Assembly: GCA_018266915.1 (NCBI GenBank)
Contig: JAFDZM010000084.1
Coordinates: forward strand, 1-60,315
DNA from: Bacteroidota bacterium
GTDB lineage: Bacteria; Bacteroidota; Bacteroidia; Sphingobacteriales; Sphingobacteriaceae
Reading direction: 5' to 3'
Length of the DNA stretch: 60,315 bases
The position numbers and the translations under genes are program-made. A model generated the notes under the pieces. The model saw only the letters and a list, made by a program, of their open reading frames with translations, did no database searches and was not told the DNA's origin. Shown here piece after piece: positions 1 to 9,324 of this stretch (its first letter is position 1; each line of letters begins with the position of its first letter).

Positions 1-17
1 CCAAACCTAATAGCGTT

Positions 18-875
18 ATGAAAAATTTATTCAAAACAATATTGTTAATTGCAATTGTTACGTTTACAGCATTTCAGTCTAAGGGGCAACAGCTTAAACC
101 TAACGTCAGTGGCTATGCACCTGTTAATGGTATCAAAGTTTATTACGAAGTATATGGCGAGGGTAGGCCTATCGTCTTACTGCATGGCGCTTTTATGACC
201 ATTGAGGGGAACTGGGCGCAAATAATTCCTGAATTGGCAAAAACAAGGAAAGTAATTGCCATTGAAATGCAGGGACATGGGCATACACCATATTCAGACA
301 GAAAATTAACGCACGCCGCTTTAGCAAGCGATGTGGAAGGCATAATGGATTACCTGAAAGTTGACAGCGCAGACGTGGTAGGGTACAGCATGGGCGGCTC
401 TGTGGCTTATAAGTTTGCCATACAAAGCCCTAAGCGGTTAAGAAAATTAGTGATCATTTCTTCTACTTATAAAAGCAGCGGCTGGCTGCCAGAAGTAGCC
501 GCTGCTTTTAAATCGTTTAAGCCTGAGTTTTTTAATAATACCCCAATGAAAACCGCTTATGATGCAGTGGCGCCTGATAAAAATAACTGGACAAAGTTTA
601 TAGAGCAGATGATTGCTTTTGCTCAGCAGCCATTCGACTTAGGCGACGCCAATATTGCCAAAATCTCTGCGCCAGTATTGATCATAGCGGGTGACAATGA
701 CGGACTGGATAAAGTTGAGTTGGCAAAAACTTATAAATTGTTGGGAGGCGGCGTTTCTGCCGACATGGCCCCAATGCCAAAATCGCAATTGGCTATGGTT
801 CCTTCACAATCACATGTTAGCCTGATGATGCAGACAACAACAATTTTGGGCTATTTGAATGGTTTTTTAAAGTAA
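18..875 (+). CDS. Secreted alpha/beta hydrolase
   Basis: A 285-residue protein with an N-terminal signal peptide (hydrophobic residues about 7-20, cleavage near 23). The mature part is a single alpha/beta-hydrolase fold. An HGAF oxyanion motif lies at 56-59 and the nucleophile elbow GYSMGG puts the catalytic serine at residue 124. The acid is probably in GDNDGLD (Asp226 or Asp228) and the histidine is His266 in SQSHVS, so the triad is complete. The substrate is unknown; the family includes esterases, lactonases and proline iminopeptidase-like enzymes. It should act in the periplasm. It converges on the next gene, and no operon partner is visible upstream because the window begins here. Confidence 0.88.
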   Translation: MKNLFKTILLIAIVTFTAFQSKGQQLKPNVSGYAPVNGIKVYYEVYGEGRPIVLLHGAFMTIEGNWAQIIPELAKTRKVIAIEMQGHGHTPYSDRKLTHAALASDVEGIMDYLKVDSADVVGYSMGGSVAYKFAIQSPKRLRKLVIISSTYKSSGWLPEVAAAFKSFKPEFFNNTPMKTAYDAVAPDKNNWTKFIEQMIAFAQQPFDLGDANIAKISAPVLIIAGDNDGLDKVELAKTYKLLGGGVSADMAPMPKSQLAMVPSQSHVSLMMQTTTILGYLNGFLK

Positions 876-929
876 CCTGATGGATTTGTGTAGCAATAGG
901 TAAATGTGAATGCTTGTATCAGGAGCAGG

Positions 930-3365
930 TTACTTAACTTCATAGCTAAATATCTGCCTGCCCAGGTTGCCATCATCATCAATACCTTCTACTACAACTC
1001 TGTAAGTGCCTTTGGTATCATTGTTAAAGTATTCAAATGACGCTTTGCCGTCTTTATCGGTAATGATATTGGGGTTCCAGTAAATGGTATTATGTAAGTC
1101 CGGTTTTTCAGCATCAGTTTTTGGATGAGGGTATTTCGGGCAATAAAAATCTTTTGCTTTATAATAACCTTTAAAGGCAAGTGTAGCTAATCCAAAAAGT
1201 GGTTTGGCTGGGATTCGTCCATCACCTTCGCCACCATGTTTCATAGTAATTACCAGTGCACCTCCCCCCGCAATGGATCCGTAAATAGCTGTGTAGGCCC
1301 CGCTCCGCAATACTTCTATACTATAAATGTCACTTGCATTTAAATCGTTTAAATGACTGCCGTACAATACGATCCCATCGACGATAACAGTCATTTTAGC
1401 TGGAGGTGATTTCCGCAGGTTCAAAGGTGCTCCGTCCCCTGCAAATGTTACGCCATATACTTTTCCCTGTAAACAGTCTGAAATGGTTATACAACCGTCT
1501 ATTTTATCACCCATAATGATCTGGTCGGCACGATTTGGTCCGTTCAGGTTCGCAGAATTAACAATTATGGGCGCTTCTGCACGTTTATAACCCTTGATGT
1601 TCACTTGTTTTAGTGTTTTGCCGTCCTTTAAGAATATCTTATCAGCTGCTGCCTGGTAATCCACATATTGCTGTTTTAATATCTCAATATTTTGCGGTTG
1701 TGTTTGCAATCTGACGTTAGCAGATGTTATTACCGGGTACCGGGGCGTGTCTATTGTAATCTTAATATTATCATTACCGTTAACTTTCCTGGCTTTTAGC
1801 ACCAGCCCGGTAGTGTCATTAAAGGCCAGGTCCTTAAAAATGAACCGTCCGCTTTCATTTGCTGTAGTATCCAGCAGTAGGTTCTGCTTTGCTACCATTA
1901 GTGTAAGGCTGCCATGTGGTATGGGTTTGTTAGAGTTTGATCTGATTGTACCACTAAGATCAAGTGTTTTTTCTGGCTGATAGCTGATAGGGGGAACGGG
2001 GCTGTTTAGAACCTGTTTCCATTCAAATCTACGATAGCCTTGTGTGAGCATTAACAAATCCAGATCGGCTAGTTTTTGTTCATTTACATCGGTAAAATAA
2101 TAATTGGGCTGTTCAATATAGCCCTTCAATTCTGAGGTCAGTAACAGGTTGTTCAATATGGTGCTTTCATTATTTTCATTACTCACGGTATTGCTTTCAT
2201 TACTCACGGCTACCGAAAAACTGCCTGATACTGGTTTACTATTATTTTCGGTCTGAAGGCTGACGCTTACTTTTTGTCTTGTTGTGTAATTTTTGGATAT
2301 GGATTCCTGGTTGAATTGCAGGGTATCTGCATTCTTTATAAAAGCTAACCGCTCGGCTAATGGCTCACCTTTTTGTGAAAACAGGGTGAATTGGGCAACC
2401 CCTGTAGGGAAGCGGCCTTTTTCTACTTTGGCCAAGTACGCCAGATTTTCCAGTTTACCCTGCGAAGTATAATATACTTTGCCGTTGCTTTGGGCGATAA
2501 TACAAAAACTGCTATCCTTTTGCTCATTGAGCAGTTTCTCATTTACTGCAACTTTAATATAAATACTGTCTTTTGGGCTGTTGTTCAAGGTTAGTGTATA
2601 ACCCTCGGCTTCAGCAGCAGGTAACGGCACTGTAAAAGAATCTTCACCGGGTATGTTAATCTTCGCTTTGTAGGTTTTACCATTTTGCGTGGTAAGAGCA
2701 AATGCGCCCATGCCCAAATGTTGCGTGGCAAAATCAGCAACAATATTCCCTTCGTTATCTTCTATAGTCCCTTTGATATCTTCCCCCAAACCATTTACAC
2801 CTACAGACTTCACTGCGACCTTCGATCTAACCCCATTAACCAATCGTCCGCCTTCCGGAAGGAATTGTATGTCAGGTTTTTTATTCAAAGATGATGAAGT
2901 TAAATCAGGCGCAACACCACCTATGCGGATAGCCTGGTCATAAAAGCCAGATGTTCCAAAGTTCTCCATCCAGCGTGTATAAGCACGTATCCTGTATAGA
3001 CCCTGTTTCAATGTTATTGGTAAAGGAATATCGCTCCACCCGATACCGGAAATTAAATGCACAATTTGTCTTGTTATCAATGAGTCTTTTGAGCTGATCA
3101 GCTCTACATATAATACTCCGCTCAAAGCAGATAATTGATGATGTTGGCCGATGACTGTATATGCTTTATACCATATGGTGTCGCCAAAGCCATAATCAAA
3201 CCTATCTAAATGAAGATAGACTTTTTCTTGTGCGGGTTGCCTGTTCAGTTTGTTCACCGTACTGGCAAGAAAGGAAGTATCAGACTGGCCATAAGTAGAT
3301 TTTGACGCCAGTAAGAACGTAATTGTAAAAAGTAATTGAAATATCGTTCGAAACTTATTAAACAT
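930..3365 (-). CDS. Secreted MG2-like protein with an isolated TonB plug domain
   Basis: An 811-residue protein with a signal peptide (about 1-26). The first half looks like macroglobulin MG2-type beta domains (HLDRFDYGFGDTIWYKAY near residue 50, then a LRAYTRWMENFG-type segment). A carboxypeptidase-regulatory-like segment follows near 470-560. Residues about 610-735 resemble a TonB-dependent receptor plug, with VIVDGIVLYG, a SIEVLRSGAYTAIYG segment and GGALVITMK. No beta-barrel follows the plug; the protein ends in another small beta domain. Such MG2/plug proteins are common in Bacteroidota and have no firm function. It probably acts at the outer membrane or in the periplasm, perhaps as a partner of a SusC-like transporter. 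Confidence 0.75.
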   Translation of the reverse strand: MFNKFRTIFQLLFTITFLLASKSTYGQSDTSFLASTVNKLNRQPAQEKVYLHLDRFDYGFGDTIWYKAYTVIGQHHQLSALSGVLYVELISSKDSLITRQIVHLISGIGWSDIPLPITLKQGLYRIRAYTRWMENFGTSGFYDQAIRIGGVAPDLTSSSLNKKPDIQFLPEGGRLVNGVRSKVAVKSVGVNGLGEDIKGTIEDNEGNIVADFATQHLGMGAFALTTQNGKTYKAKINIPGEDSFTVPLPAAEAEGYTLTLNNSPKDSIYIKVAVNEKLLNEQKDSSFCIIAQSNGKVYYTSQGKLENLAYLAKVEKGRFPTGVAQFTLFSQKGEPLAERLAFIKNADTLQFNQESISKNYTTRQKVSVSLQTENNSKPVSGSFSVAVSNESNTVSNENNESTILNNLLLTSELKGYIEQPNYYFTDVNEQKLADLDLLMLTQGYRRFEWKQVLNSPVPPISYQPEKTLDLSGTIRSNSNKPIPHGSLTLMVAKQNLLLDTTANESGRFIFKDLAFNDTTGLVLKARKVNGNDNIKITIDTPRYPVITSANVRLQTQPQNIEILKQQYVDYQAAADKIFLKDGKTLKQVNIKGYKRAEAPIIVNSANLNGPNRADQIIMGDKIDGCITISDCLQGKVYGVTFAGDGAPLNLRKSPPAKMTVIVDGIVLYGSHLNDLNASDIYSIEVLRSGAYTAIYGSIAGGGALVITMKHGGEGDGRIPAKPLFGLATLAFKGYYKAKDFYCPKYPHPKTDAEKPDLHNTIYWNPNIITDKDGKASFEYFNNDTKGTYRVVVEGIDDDGNLGRQIFSYEVK

Positions 3366-3526
3366 TATTATCTAATATAAATTGCTTTATTGAAAAGATG
3401 CCCAGTGAAAACACGGTATTTTTAAATACTGACGAATTGGTATGATGTAACGATTTTCTGAAGATTTGAAAAAGTCTTTCCTAACATTTCAGAAAGCTTG
3501 TATATTGTAATTCCAATTCTAACTTA

Positions 3527-4378
3527 ATGAAATTATACAAGCTCTCTGCAGGGATTATCTTGCAACATAACAATGCCAATTACCTGATTCAAAATGACTG
3601 GGATACGCTCATTAACCGGGAGGAATTGTACAATTACCTTAAAGAAATAACTCTCGAATTACCTGTATTGACTGAGGGGATGGCTGCTGCGCATATTAAT
3701 GAGAGCCTGTTGCCACCCATTGGCAAGCAGGAAGTTTGGGCTGCAGGGGTTACTTATTTGAGAAGCCGCGAGGCAAGGATGGAGGAATCCGCAGACTCAG
3801 GCGCTGCTGATCTGTACGACAAGGTATATGCTGCCGAAAGACCGGAGCTTTTCTTCAAAGCTTTGCCACATCGCGTAGCCGGGCATAATCAGCAGGTTTA
3901 TATAAGAAGGGACTCATCCTGGAACGTGCCTGAGCCGGAAATGACATTGTTCATCAATTCAAAAGGTAATATACAAGGCTATACTGTTGGTAATGATATG
4001 AGCTCGCGAAGCATCGAAGGCGAAAATGCGCTCTACTTGCCGCAGGCAAAAATATATGAACGCAGCGCTGCTTTAGGGCCTTGTTTATATATACCGGAAC
4101 AACCTGTATCATTAGAAACGGCCATCAAAATGAGTATCAGCCGCAATAATGCTGAGGTTTACAGTGATGAAACCGCTATTAGCAGAATGAAGAGAACGTT
4201 TACTGAACTAGCCGGCTTTTTGTACCGGGAATGTGATTTTCCTAATGGAAGCTTCCTGATGACAGGTACCTGCCTGGTGCCGGGCAATGACTTTACGCTG
4301 CAAGAAAATGATGTGGTGTCCATCAGCATAGACCATATCGGTACTCTGGTAAATACCATAAGTTATAAACCATTATAA
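3527..4378 (+). CDS. Fumarylacetoacetate hydrolase family protein, KdaD-like
   Basis: A 283-residue cytoplasmic protein of the FAH superfamily. The C-terminal catalytic domain carries the metal-binding acidic residues Glu136 and Glu138 (VPEPEMTLF) and Asp157 (VGNDMSSRS). The N-terminal segment with VWAAGVTYLRSREARM and DLYDKVY resembles 2-dehydro-3-deoxy-D-arabinonate/D-xylonate dehydratases more than fumarylacetoacetases, so a 2-keto-3-deoxy-sugar-acid dehydratase role is the best inference. Its stop codon is 12 nt before the GH172 gene on the same strand, which suggests co-transcription and supports a role in sugar catabolism. The exact substrate cannot be read from sequence. Confidence 0.82.
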   Translation: MKLYKLSAGIILQHNNANYLIQNDWDTLINREELYNYLKEITLELPVLTEGMAAAHINESLLPPIGKQEVWAAGVTYLRSREARMEESADSGAADLYDKVYAAERPELFFKALPHRVAGHNQQVYIRRDSSWNVPEPEMTLFINSKGNIQGYTVGNDMSSRSIEGENALYLPQAKIYERSAALGPCLYIPEQPVSLETAIKMSISRNNAEVYSDETAISRMKRTFTELAGFLYRECDFPNGSFLMTGTCLVPGNDFTLQENDVVSISIDHIGTLVNTISYKPL

Positions 4379-4390
4379 ATACTCGATCAC

Positions 4391-5554
4391 ATGAAAAAAA
4401 CGCTACTTGGTTTTTTACTGTTTAGTTTGGCTGTGCTTTCGGCAGATGCACAACAGAAGTTTAACGGCCTGGATGTTAACTTAAGTAATCTTTATCGTAC
4501 CTCGGATGCAAAAACACGTTCCATCAGCCCCGAAAATTTTAATGGCGAAAAAGGTAAAGGCGGCATGGCCACTACCGGAACCGGCGCAGGCCCTTCGCGT
4601 GAACTTGGCCAAAAGTGGAAAGTGAGCCCAAGCGTAGTGATTAAAAAACATACGGTCTATACGATTGCAGAGATTGACGGACCGGGCGCTGTTCAGCATA
4701 TCTGGATGACGCCGACCGGTAACTGGCGTTATTCGATACTTCGTTTTTATTGGGACGATGAAACTACACCTTCGGTTGAAGTACCCGTAGGAGACTTCTT
4801 TTGCCAGGGTTGGGGTAAGTTTGCTCCGGTGACCTCGCTTGCAGTAGTAGCTAATCCCGGTAGCGGCTTAAACTGTTATTGGCCAATGCCTTTCCGTAAA
4901 AAGTGCCGCATTACTATGGAGAATATTGATGACCATGACATGGTGCTTTATTACCAGGTGGATTATACCTTGACCGACGTTCCTAAAGACGCAGGCTACT
5001 TACATGCACAATTCCGCAGGGTGAACCCGTTGCCCTTTAAAAAGGATTATGTACTGGTAGACAGCATTAGGGGGAAGGGCCAATACGTGGGAACTTATAT
5101 GGCTTATGGTTCAAACAAAAATGGCTGGTGGGGCGAAGGCGAGATCAAATTCTTTATGGATGGCGATACAGAATTCCCAACTATAAATGGCACCGGTACC
5201 GAAGACTATTTCTGCGGTGCTTATGATTTTGATACCCAGAAAAAGAATAAAGCAGGTGTTGAAGAAAGCCAATACACTGAATTTAGCGGACCTTATACCG
5301 GCCTGCCTCAGGTAATAAGGGGAGATGGACATTACGATATTGCACAGCGTTTTGGATTATATCGCTGGCATATTATGGATCCGATCCGCTTTGATAAAGA
5401 TTTGAAGGTAACTATACAGGATTTGGGGTGGCACCAGGACGGCAGGTATATGCCTTTGCAGGATGATATTGCTTCGACGGTATTCTGGTACCAGACCGAG
5501 CCGCATAATCCTTTTCCAAAATTACCTGCTAAAGACCAGTTAGAAGTAAACTAA
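4391..5554 (+). CDS. Secreted glycoside hydrolase family 172 (DUF2961) protein
   Basis: A 387-residue protein with a clear signal peptide (MKKTLLGFLLFSLAVLSADA, cleavage before QQKF). The rest matches the DUF2961/GH172 layout: a GPGAVQHIWMT segment early, a PVGDFFCQGWG segment, NGTGTEDYFCGAYDF in the middle and HWHxxDPI-like YRWHIMDPIRF near the end. Characterised GH172 members act on alpha-D-fructofuranosides or D-arabinofuranosides and form jelly-roll multimers. It lies between an FAH-family enzyme and a secreted lipoprotein with gaps of 12 and 6 nt, so the three genes probably form one carbohydrate operon. It should act in the periplasm or outside the cell. Confidence 0.87.
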   Translation: MKKTLLGFLLFSLAVLSADAQQKFNGLDVNLSNLYRTSDAKTRSISPENFNGEKGKGGMATTGTGAGPSRELGQKWKVSPSVVIKKHTVYTIAEIDGPGAVQHIWMTPTGNWRYSILRFYWDDETTPSVEVPVGDFFCQGWGKFAPVTSLAVVANPGSGLNCYWPMPFRKKCRITMENIDDHDMVLYYQVDYTLTDVPKDAGYLHAQFRRVNPLPFKKDYVLVDSIRGKGQYVGTYMAYGSNKNGWWGEGEIKFFMDGDTEFPTINGTGTEDYFCGAYDFDTQKKNKAGVEESQYTEFSGPYTGLPQVIRGDGHYDIAQRFGLYRWHIMDPIRFDKDLKVTIQDLGWHQDGRYMPLQDDIASTVFWYQTEPHNPFPKLPAKDQLEVN

Positions 5555-5560
5555 TAAGAT

Positions 5561-6790
5561 ATGAAACTGAACCCTGTTACTTCGATAATTGCCGGCGCAA
5601 TATTATTATGTGCGTGTCATGGCGCTAAAACCAACAGCTTTAATAGCGCTGTTGCCCCTAAAAAGGGAACATTTGGTTACGATCTGGATTTCCTGAAGAA
5701 AAAGGACAATGTAGTAGTGCTCAGAGATAGCAGCGGTGACGCGGAGGTGGCAGTTTCAGCGAAGTATCAGGGTAAAGTATTTACCTCAACAGCCGAAGGT
5801 GATACCGGTAAAAGTTTTGGCTGGATAAACTATAAAGCGTTTGATGGCCCGGTTGACCCGCATATGAATGCTTTTGGTGGCGAAGACCGTCTCTGGCTCG
5901 GCCCGGAAGGTGGAAAGTTTGCCTTGTTTTTTAAAAAAGATGCCAAAATGGTGTTCGATAACTGGGTTACTCCTGCGCCTTTTGACCACGAAGAATGGAA
6001 AACCGTAGGTATGAACGACCACCAGGTGTCGCTTACAAAAAATATGAGCCTGGTGAATTACAAAGGGACGCAGTTGGATTTAAAGGTTGACCGTAAGATT
6101 ACTGTATTGAACCGGGGTGACATTAATAACATCCTGAAAATGCACCTGGATAGTGGGGTGAAGGTAGTTGGCATTAAAACAGACAACAGCATCACCAATA
6201 CCGGAAAGGATGAATGGACAAAGCAAACAGGCGCGCCGTGTTTATGGAACCTGGATATGTTTACGCCATCGCCTAAAGCGATCATTGTAATCCCATACGA
6301 TGAAAAAGCAAGTGGCAAAGTAGCAACAACGGATTATTTCGGGCAAATTCCTCCGGATAGGGTCACTACAAAAAAAGGACATTTGTTTTTTAAAGCTGAC
6401 GGTAAATCAAGAGGCAAGCTGGGTATGACCTCCGCACGGACATTGTCTGTTGCCGGGAGCTATGATGCTGCAAATAATGTGCTCAGTATTATATTTTTTG
6501 ATGTCGATAAAAAAGCGACATATCTGAACCAGGAATGGAAAACGGATAAAGACCCATTAGTTGGCGATGCAGTAAATGCCTACAATGATGGCCCGTTGGC
6601 TAATGGCAGCCAGTTAGGGCCATTTTACGAAATGGAAAGCGTATCACCTGCGGCGTTTTTAAAACCTGATGAAAAGTTAACGCATCAGCATTATATTTTC
6701 CATTTTACCGGAGATACTGCAGGATTGAATGCTATTGCATCAAGAGTATTGGGTGCTTCATTAACCGATATCCAGTCAGCTTTCAAATAA
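5561..6790 (+). CDS. Secreted lipoprotein of unknown function (DUF6786-like)
   Basis: A 409-residue protein that begins with a lipoprotein signal (IIAGAILLCAC, lipidated Cys near residue 19). The mature part starts with a KKGTFGYDLDFLKKKDNVVVL segment and looks all-beta. It resembles Bacteroidota proteins annotated as DUF6786, whose fold may be related to aldose-epimerase or galactose-mutarotase-like sandwiches; that link is from memory and was not tested. No catalytic motif can be named. The 6-nt gap after the GH172 gene suggests one transcript, so a role in binding or processing the same glycan is plausible. Its 3' end shares a hairpin with the convergent kinase gene. Confidence 0.7.
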   Translation: MKLNPVTSIIAGAILLCACHGAKTNSFNSAVAPKKGTFGYDLDFLKKKDNVVVLRDSSGDAEVAVSAKYQGKVFTSTAEGDTGKSFGWINYKAFDGPVDPHMNAFGGEDRLWLGPEGGKFALFFKKDAKMVFDNWVTPAPFDHEEWKTVGMNDHQVSLTKNMSLVNYKGTQLDLKVDRKITVLNRGDINNILKMHLDSGVKVVGIKTDNSITNTGKDEWTKQTGAPCLWNLDMFTPSPKAIIVIPYDEKASGKVATTDYFGQIPPDRVTTKKGHLFFKADGKSRGKLGMTSARTLSVAGSYDAANNVLSIIFFDVDKKATYLNQEWKTDKDPLVGDAVNAYNDGPLANGSQLGPFYEMESVSPAAFLKPDEKLTHQHYIFHFTGDTAGLNAIASRVLGASLTDIQSAFK

Positions 6791-6814
6791 GATCGAGCTT
6801 ATTAAAGCTCGATC
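6790..6814. terminator. Bidirectional hairpin between convergent genes
   Basis: A perfect 11-bp inverted repeat (AGATCGAGCTT, 4-nt loop, AAGCTCGATCT) begins at the stop codon of the plus-strand gene and contains the last four codons and the stop of the minus-strand kinase gene. It lacks a long T tract on either side, so termination by this hairpin is inferred from position and symmetry. Confidence 0.6.
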
Positions 6815-7986
6815 TCAGTAAGTTTAATGGTAAAACGTGAGCCTGTACCAATAGCGCTTTCAACCGATATAGAGCCATTTAGCTTATTGATATATTCGTT
6901 TACCAACAGCAGGCCCAATCCGTTGCCTTTTTCATTCTTGGTACCGGTAGTGGATACGGTTGCATTCGTAAACAATTTCGAAGATATCTCCTCGGCCATG
7001 CCTGCACCAGTATCTTCAATATAGATATCGATGTGATTAGGCCTTTTTATTGATGAAATCCTGATCTCTCCATTTTCGGTAAACTTATTGGCGTTACTTA
7101 CCAGATTACGAATAATAAAGGTAATAGCATTTTTATCCGTGATTAACTGAATGTCATCAACATGGTTCAGCAATTCGTTATTCTTAATACGGGCCTTCAG
7201 GGCTTCATAGCCGAATATTGAGCCTACAATATCACGCAGGTTTACGATCTCCTTCTGCACATCGTAATATTTCAACTGCGATTGGCCCCAATCTACCACG
7301 TCATCAACCATTTGCAGGGTATTAGATAGCTGCTCTAATGCAATATCCATCATTTCTTCGGCTTCATCCTCGCCAAACAGACCTGCCTTTTTATAGTCGA
7401 TAATGCCTTTTATTGAAACCATGGGGCTGCGCACATCATGCGCCAGTATTGACGTCATTTTTTTATGTGTCTCGGCCATGTGGTTCAGATGTTTATTTTT
7501 TTGACGCAATTCAGCGATCTTGATAACATTTTCAGACAAGACCTTAAGTGCAAATATCTGTTCGTCCGTTAGTTTTCTTGGTACACGGTCAATAACGCAA
7601 AGTGTTCCTAAACGATTGCCTGTATTAGTTATTAAAGGGTAACCTGCATAAAACCTGATCGAAGGATCTTCAATAACTAAAGGGTTATCAAAAAAGCGAT
7701 CGTCATTCAGCGCGTCCTGTACTTCGAATAATTGGTCCTGCATAATAGCGTGACCACAAAAAGATACTTCCCGGCTTGTTTCATCCGCATCAAGTCCCAC
7801 CTTCGCTTTGAACCACTGCCTGTTGGAATCAACAAGCGTTATTAAAGAGATCGGCATATTACAGATTTGAGAAGCCAGTTTAACTATGTCATCAAATTCA
7901 CTCTCTTTTGGAGTATCTAATAATTCAGTTTCGACAAGGTCCTGCAACCTTTCCTGTTCATTTTTGGGAAGAGGGGGTATTATCAT
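6802..7986 (-). CDS. GAF-domain sensor histidine kinase
   Basis: A 394-residue protein without a signal peptide or membrane segment, so it is probably a cytoplasmic kinase. Residues about 25-155 form a GAF domain (ICNMPISLITLVDSNRQW, FCGHAI, FYAGYPL). The HisKA domain has HDVRSP with the phospho-accepting His183. The HATPase domain shows an N box (RNLVSNANKF), a G1 box (DTGAGM) and a G2 box (GNGLGL). The GAF domain resembles bilin-independent sensor GAFs of phytochrome-like kinases and lacks an obvious chromophore cysteine context. A single-domain response regulator gene lies 146 nt upstream on the same strand and is a likely partner, although the gap leaves this open. Confidence 0.9.
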   Translation of the reverse strand: MIIPPLPKNEQERLQDLVETELLDTPKESEFDDIVKLASQICNMPISLITLVDSNRQWFKAKVGLDADETSREVSFCGHAIMQDQLFEVQDALNDDRFFDNPLVIEDPSIRFYAGYPLITNTGNRLGTLCVIDRVPRKLTDEQIFALKVLSENVIKIAELRQKNKHLNHMAETHKKMTSILAHDVRSPMVSIKGIIDYKKAGLFGEDEAEEMMDIALEQLSNTLQMVDDVVDWGQSQLKYYDVQKEIVNLRDIVGSIFGYEALKARIKNNELLNHVDDIQLITDKNAITFIIRNLVSNANKFTENGEIRISSIKRPNHIDIYIEDTGAGMAEEISSKLFTNATVSTTGTKNEKGNGLGLLLVNEYINKLNGSISVESAIGTGSRFTIKLTEIEL

Positions 7987-8132
7987 GTTTATCTTGTACG
8001 AATAAAAGTATCAGCATGTTATAAAAAGTTAACTAAAGGTATGAAAACCGCATGCAAATAGCAACGCCGGTACTATGCCCGGCGCTCTACCAATTAAAAA
8101 ACTATGAATGAAAAATCAAAACTGATTCGTGG

Positions 8133-8528
8133 TTATGAAACGCTGTGCTCACAAATGTAGTTAAGCGTTTGTTTTGATAGCGGTTTGCTGATGAATGAAT
8201 TCACACATTTATATTGGCTCGACCGCTCTTTGTCAGATTCTCTCACTGATGAGGTCATTACATATACCTCAATGTTTTTGTTAAAGCTATTCTTCAACTG
8301 CTCAAACCTGTCAAGGAATTCCCAGCCGCTAAAGTCGGGCATGGTCAGATCGAGGAAGATCACATCGGGCAGTTTCTCTGCGGCCGATCGGTTCTCTTCT
8401 ATGTACTCTAATATCATGCTGCCATCAAAAGTGTAAGTAGCTTGTTGGCACGCTGCATTATTGTGAAGCATGGTCCGCATGATATAATGGTCAATAGGGT
8501 TGTCGTCAATTAATACAAGTTTACACAT
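8133..8528 (-). CDS. Single-domain response regulator (CheY-like)
   Basis: A 131-residue protein that consists only of a receiver domain. The acidic pair is in LIDDNPID (residues 7-13), the phosphorylated aspartate is Asp60 in VIFLDLTMPDFSG, the switch Thr/Ser is in VYVMTSS, and the conserved Lys is in FISKPL. There is no output domain, so it must signal by protein contact or phosphotransfer. The GAF kinase gene follows on the same strand, which makes the pair a likely two-component system. This type of receiver is common in Bacteroidota next to GAF or PAS kinases. Confidence 0.9.
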   Translation of the reverse strand: MCKLVLIDDNPIDHYIMRTMLHNNAACQQATYTFDGSMILEYIEENRSAAEKLPDVIFLDLTMPDFSGWEFLDRFEQLKNSFNKNIEVYVMTSSVRESDKERSSQYKCVNSFISKPLSKQTLNYICEHSVS

Positions 8529-8676
8529 AGTGATATTTTTATAGGTCTTAGTAATGCATTTCAGTTTTACACTAATATGCTTTTAACTTATATGCAAATG
8601 GTGTACCACTAAGGAAAAATGAACCTATTTCTCAGGTGTCCGTATAAATTGTCCGCAACCTAATTAATTTGATAAT

Positions 8677-8997
8677 ATGCATCCACAGTTATTATCCGTA
8701 TTGAGCATGAGCAATCCTTATAATCCTACGCCCAATGACGTAGCCCGTTATAATGCTGAAAAAGTGCTTAATTACATCGAGGACATCAATTTAGAGCGGG
8801 ATTTGAGTTTTAAGCCTACCAAGGCCGGCAGCCTTGCCATTGCCTGGAAAATAGGCGATTGGGAGTATCAAATGGAATGTGTAAAAAACGGTTACATTGT
8901 TTATACCTTCACAAAATCTGAATATGAAAAGGCAAGCGGCTGTGAGTTGTTTGATGATTTTATTCCCCAATTTGAGAAATATCTGCTAATGCTCTGA
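8677..8997 (+). CDS. Small protein of unknown function
   Basis: A 106-residue ORF, or 96 residues if translation starts at the second Met (8707, MSNPYNPTP), which looks more natural. It has no signal peptide, membrane segment or cysteine cluster that would suggest a function. The composition is mixed and acidic with several aromatic residues (WKIGDWEYQMECV), consistent with a small folded alpha/beta protein. Its stop codon directly abuts the stop of the convergent gene. I do not recognise the family. Confidence 0.55.
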   Translation: MHPQLLSVLSMSNPYNPTPNDVARYNAEKVLNYIEDINLERDLSFKPTKAGSLAIAWKIGDWEYQMECVKNGYIVYTFTKSEYEKASGCELFDDFIPQFEKYLLML

Positions 8998-9324
8998 TTA
9001 CCCCACTTTAAGTGAAGGACGCGGGTCTTCAGTGCTGATATTCATCTCAGGATAGCCTATATATTGCGCATACCATAGAAGTGCAGAAGCTACCATCGGT
9101 CTCAGGTAATCCTTAATATTTACGGTTTCAAATGCTAACAGATCGCCCGGATAACGGCTATAGAATTGTAATTCGGATGGATTTGGTTGAAAAGGATCTT
9201 TATTCAAATGATGAACGCTGATAGCTAACATGGATTTTGCATCCCGGATTACATCACCGTTCTCGGTTTGGACTAAGTAAAAGTTGGACGATAGCATCTT
9301 GCTGGTATATTGTATTTCTAACAC
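8998..9324 (-). CDS. Small protein of unknown function
   Basis: A 108-residue ORF, or 99 residues from the internal Met at 9297. It contains HHLNKDPFQPNPSELQFY and ends in EDPRPSLKVG. There is no signal peptide or membrane helix, and I do not recognise the family. The gene is convergent with the preceding gene with no intergenic base between the two stop codons. Its upstream side is a long AT-rich gap with two DnaA-box sequences. Confidence 0.5.
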   Translation of the reverse strand: MLEIQYTSKMLSSNFYLVQTENGDVIRDAKSMLAISVHHLNKDPFQPNPSELQFYSRYPGDLLAFETVNIKDYLRPMVASALLWYAQYIGYPEMNISTEDPRPSLKVG

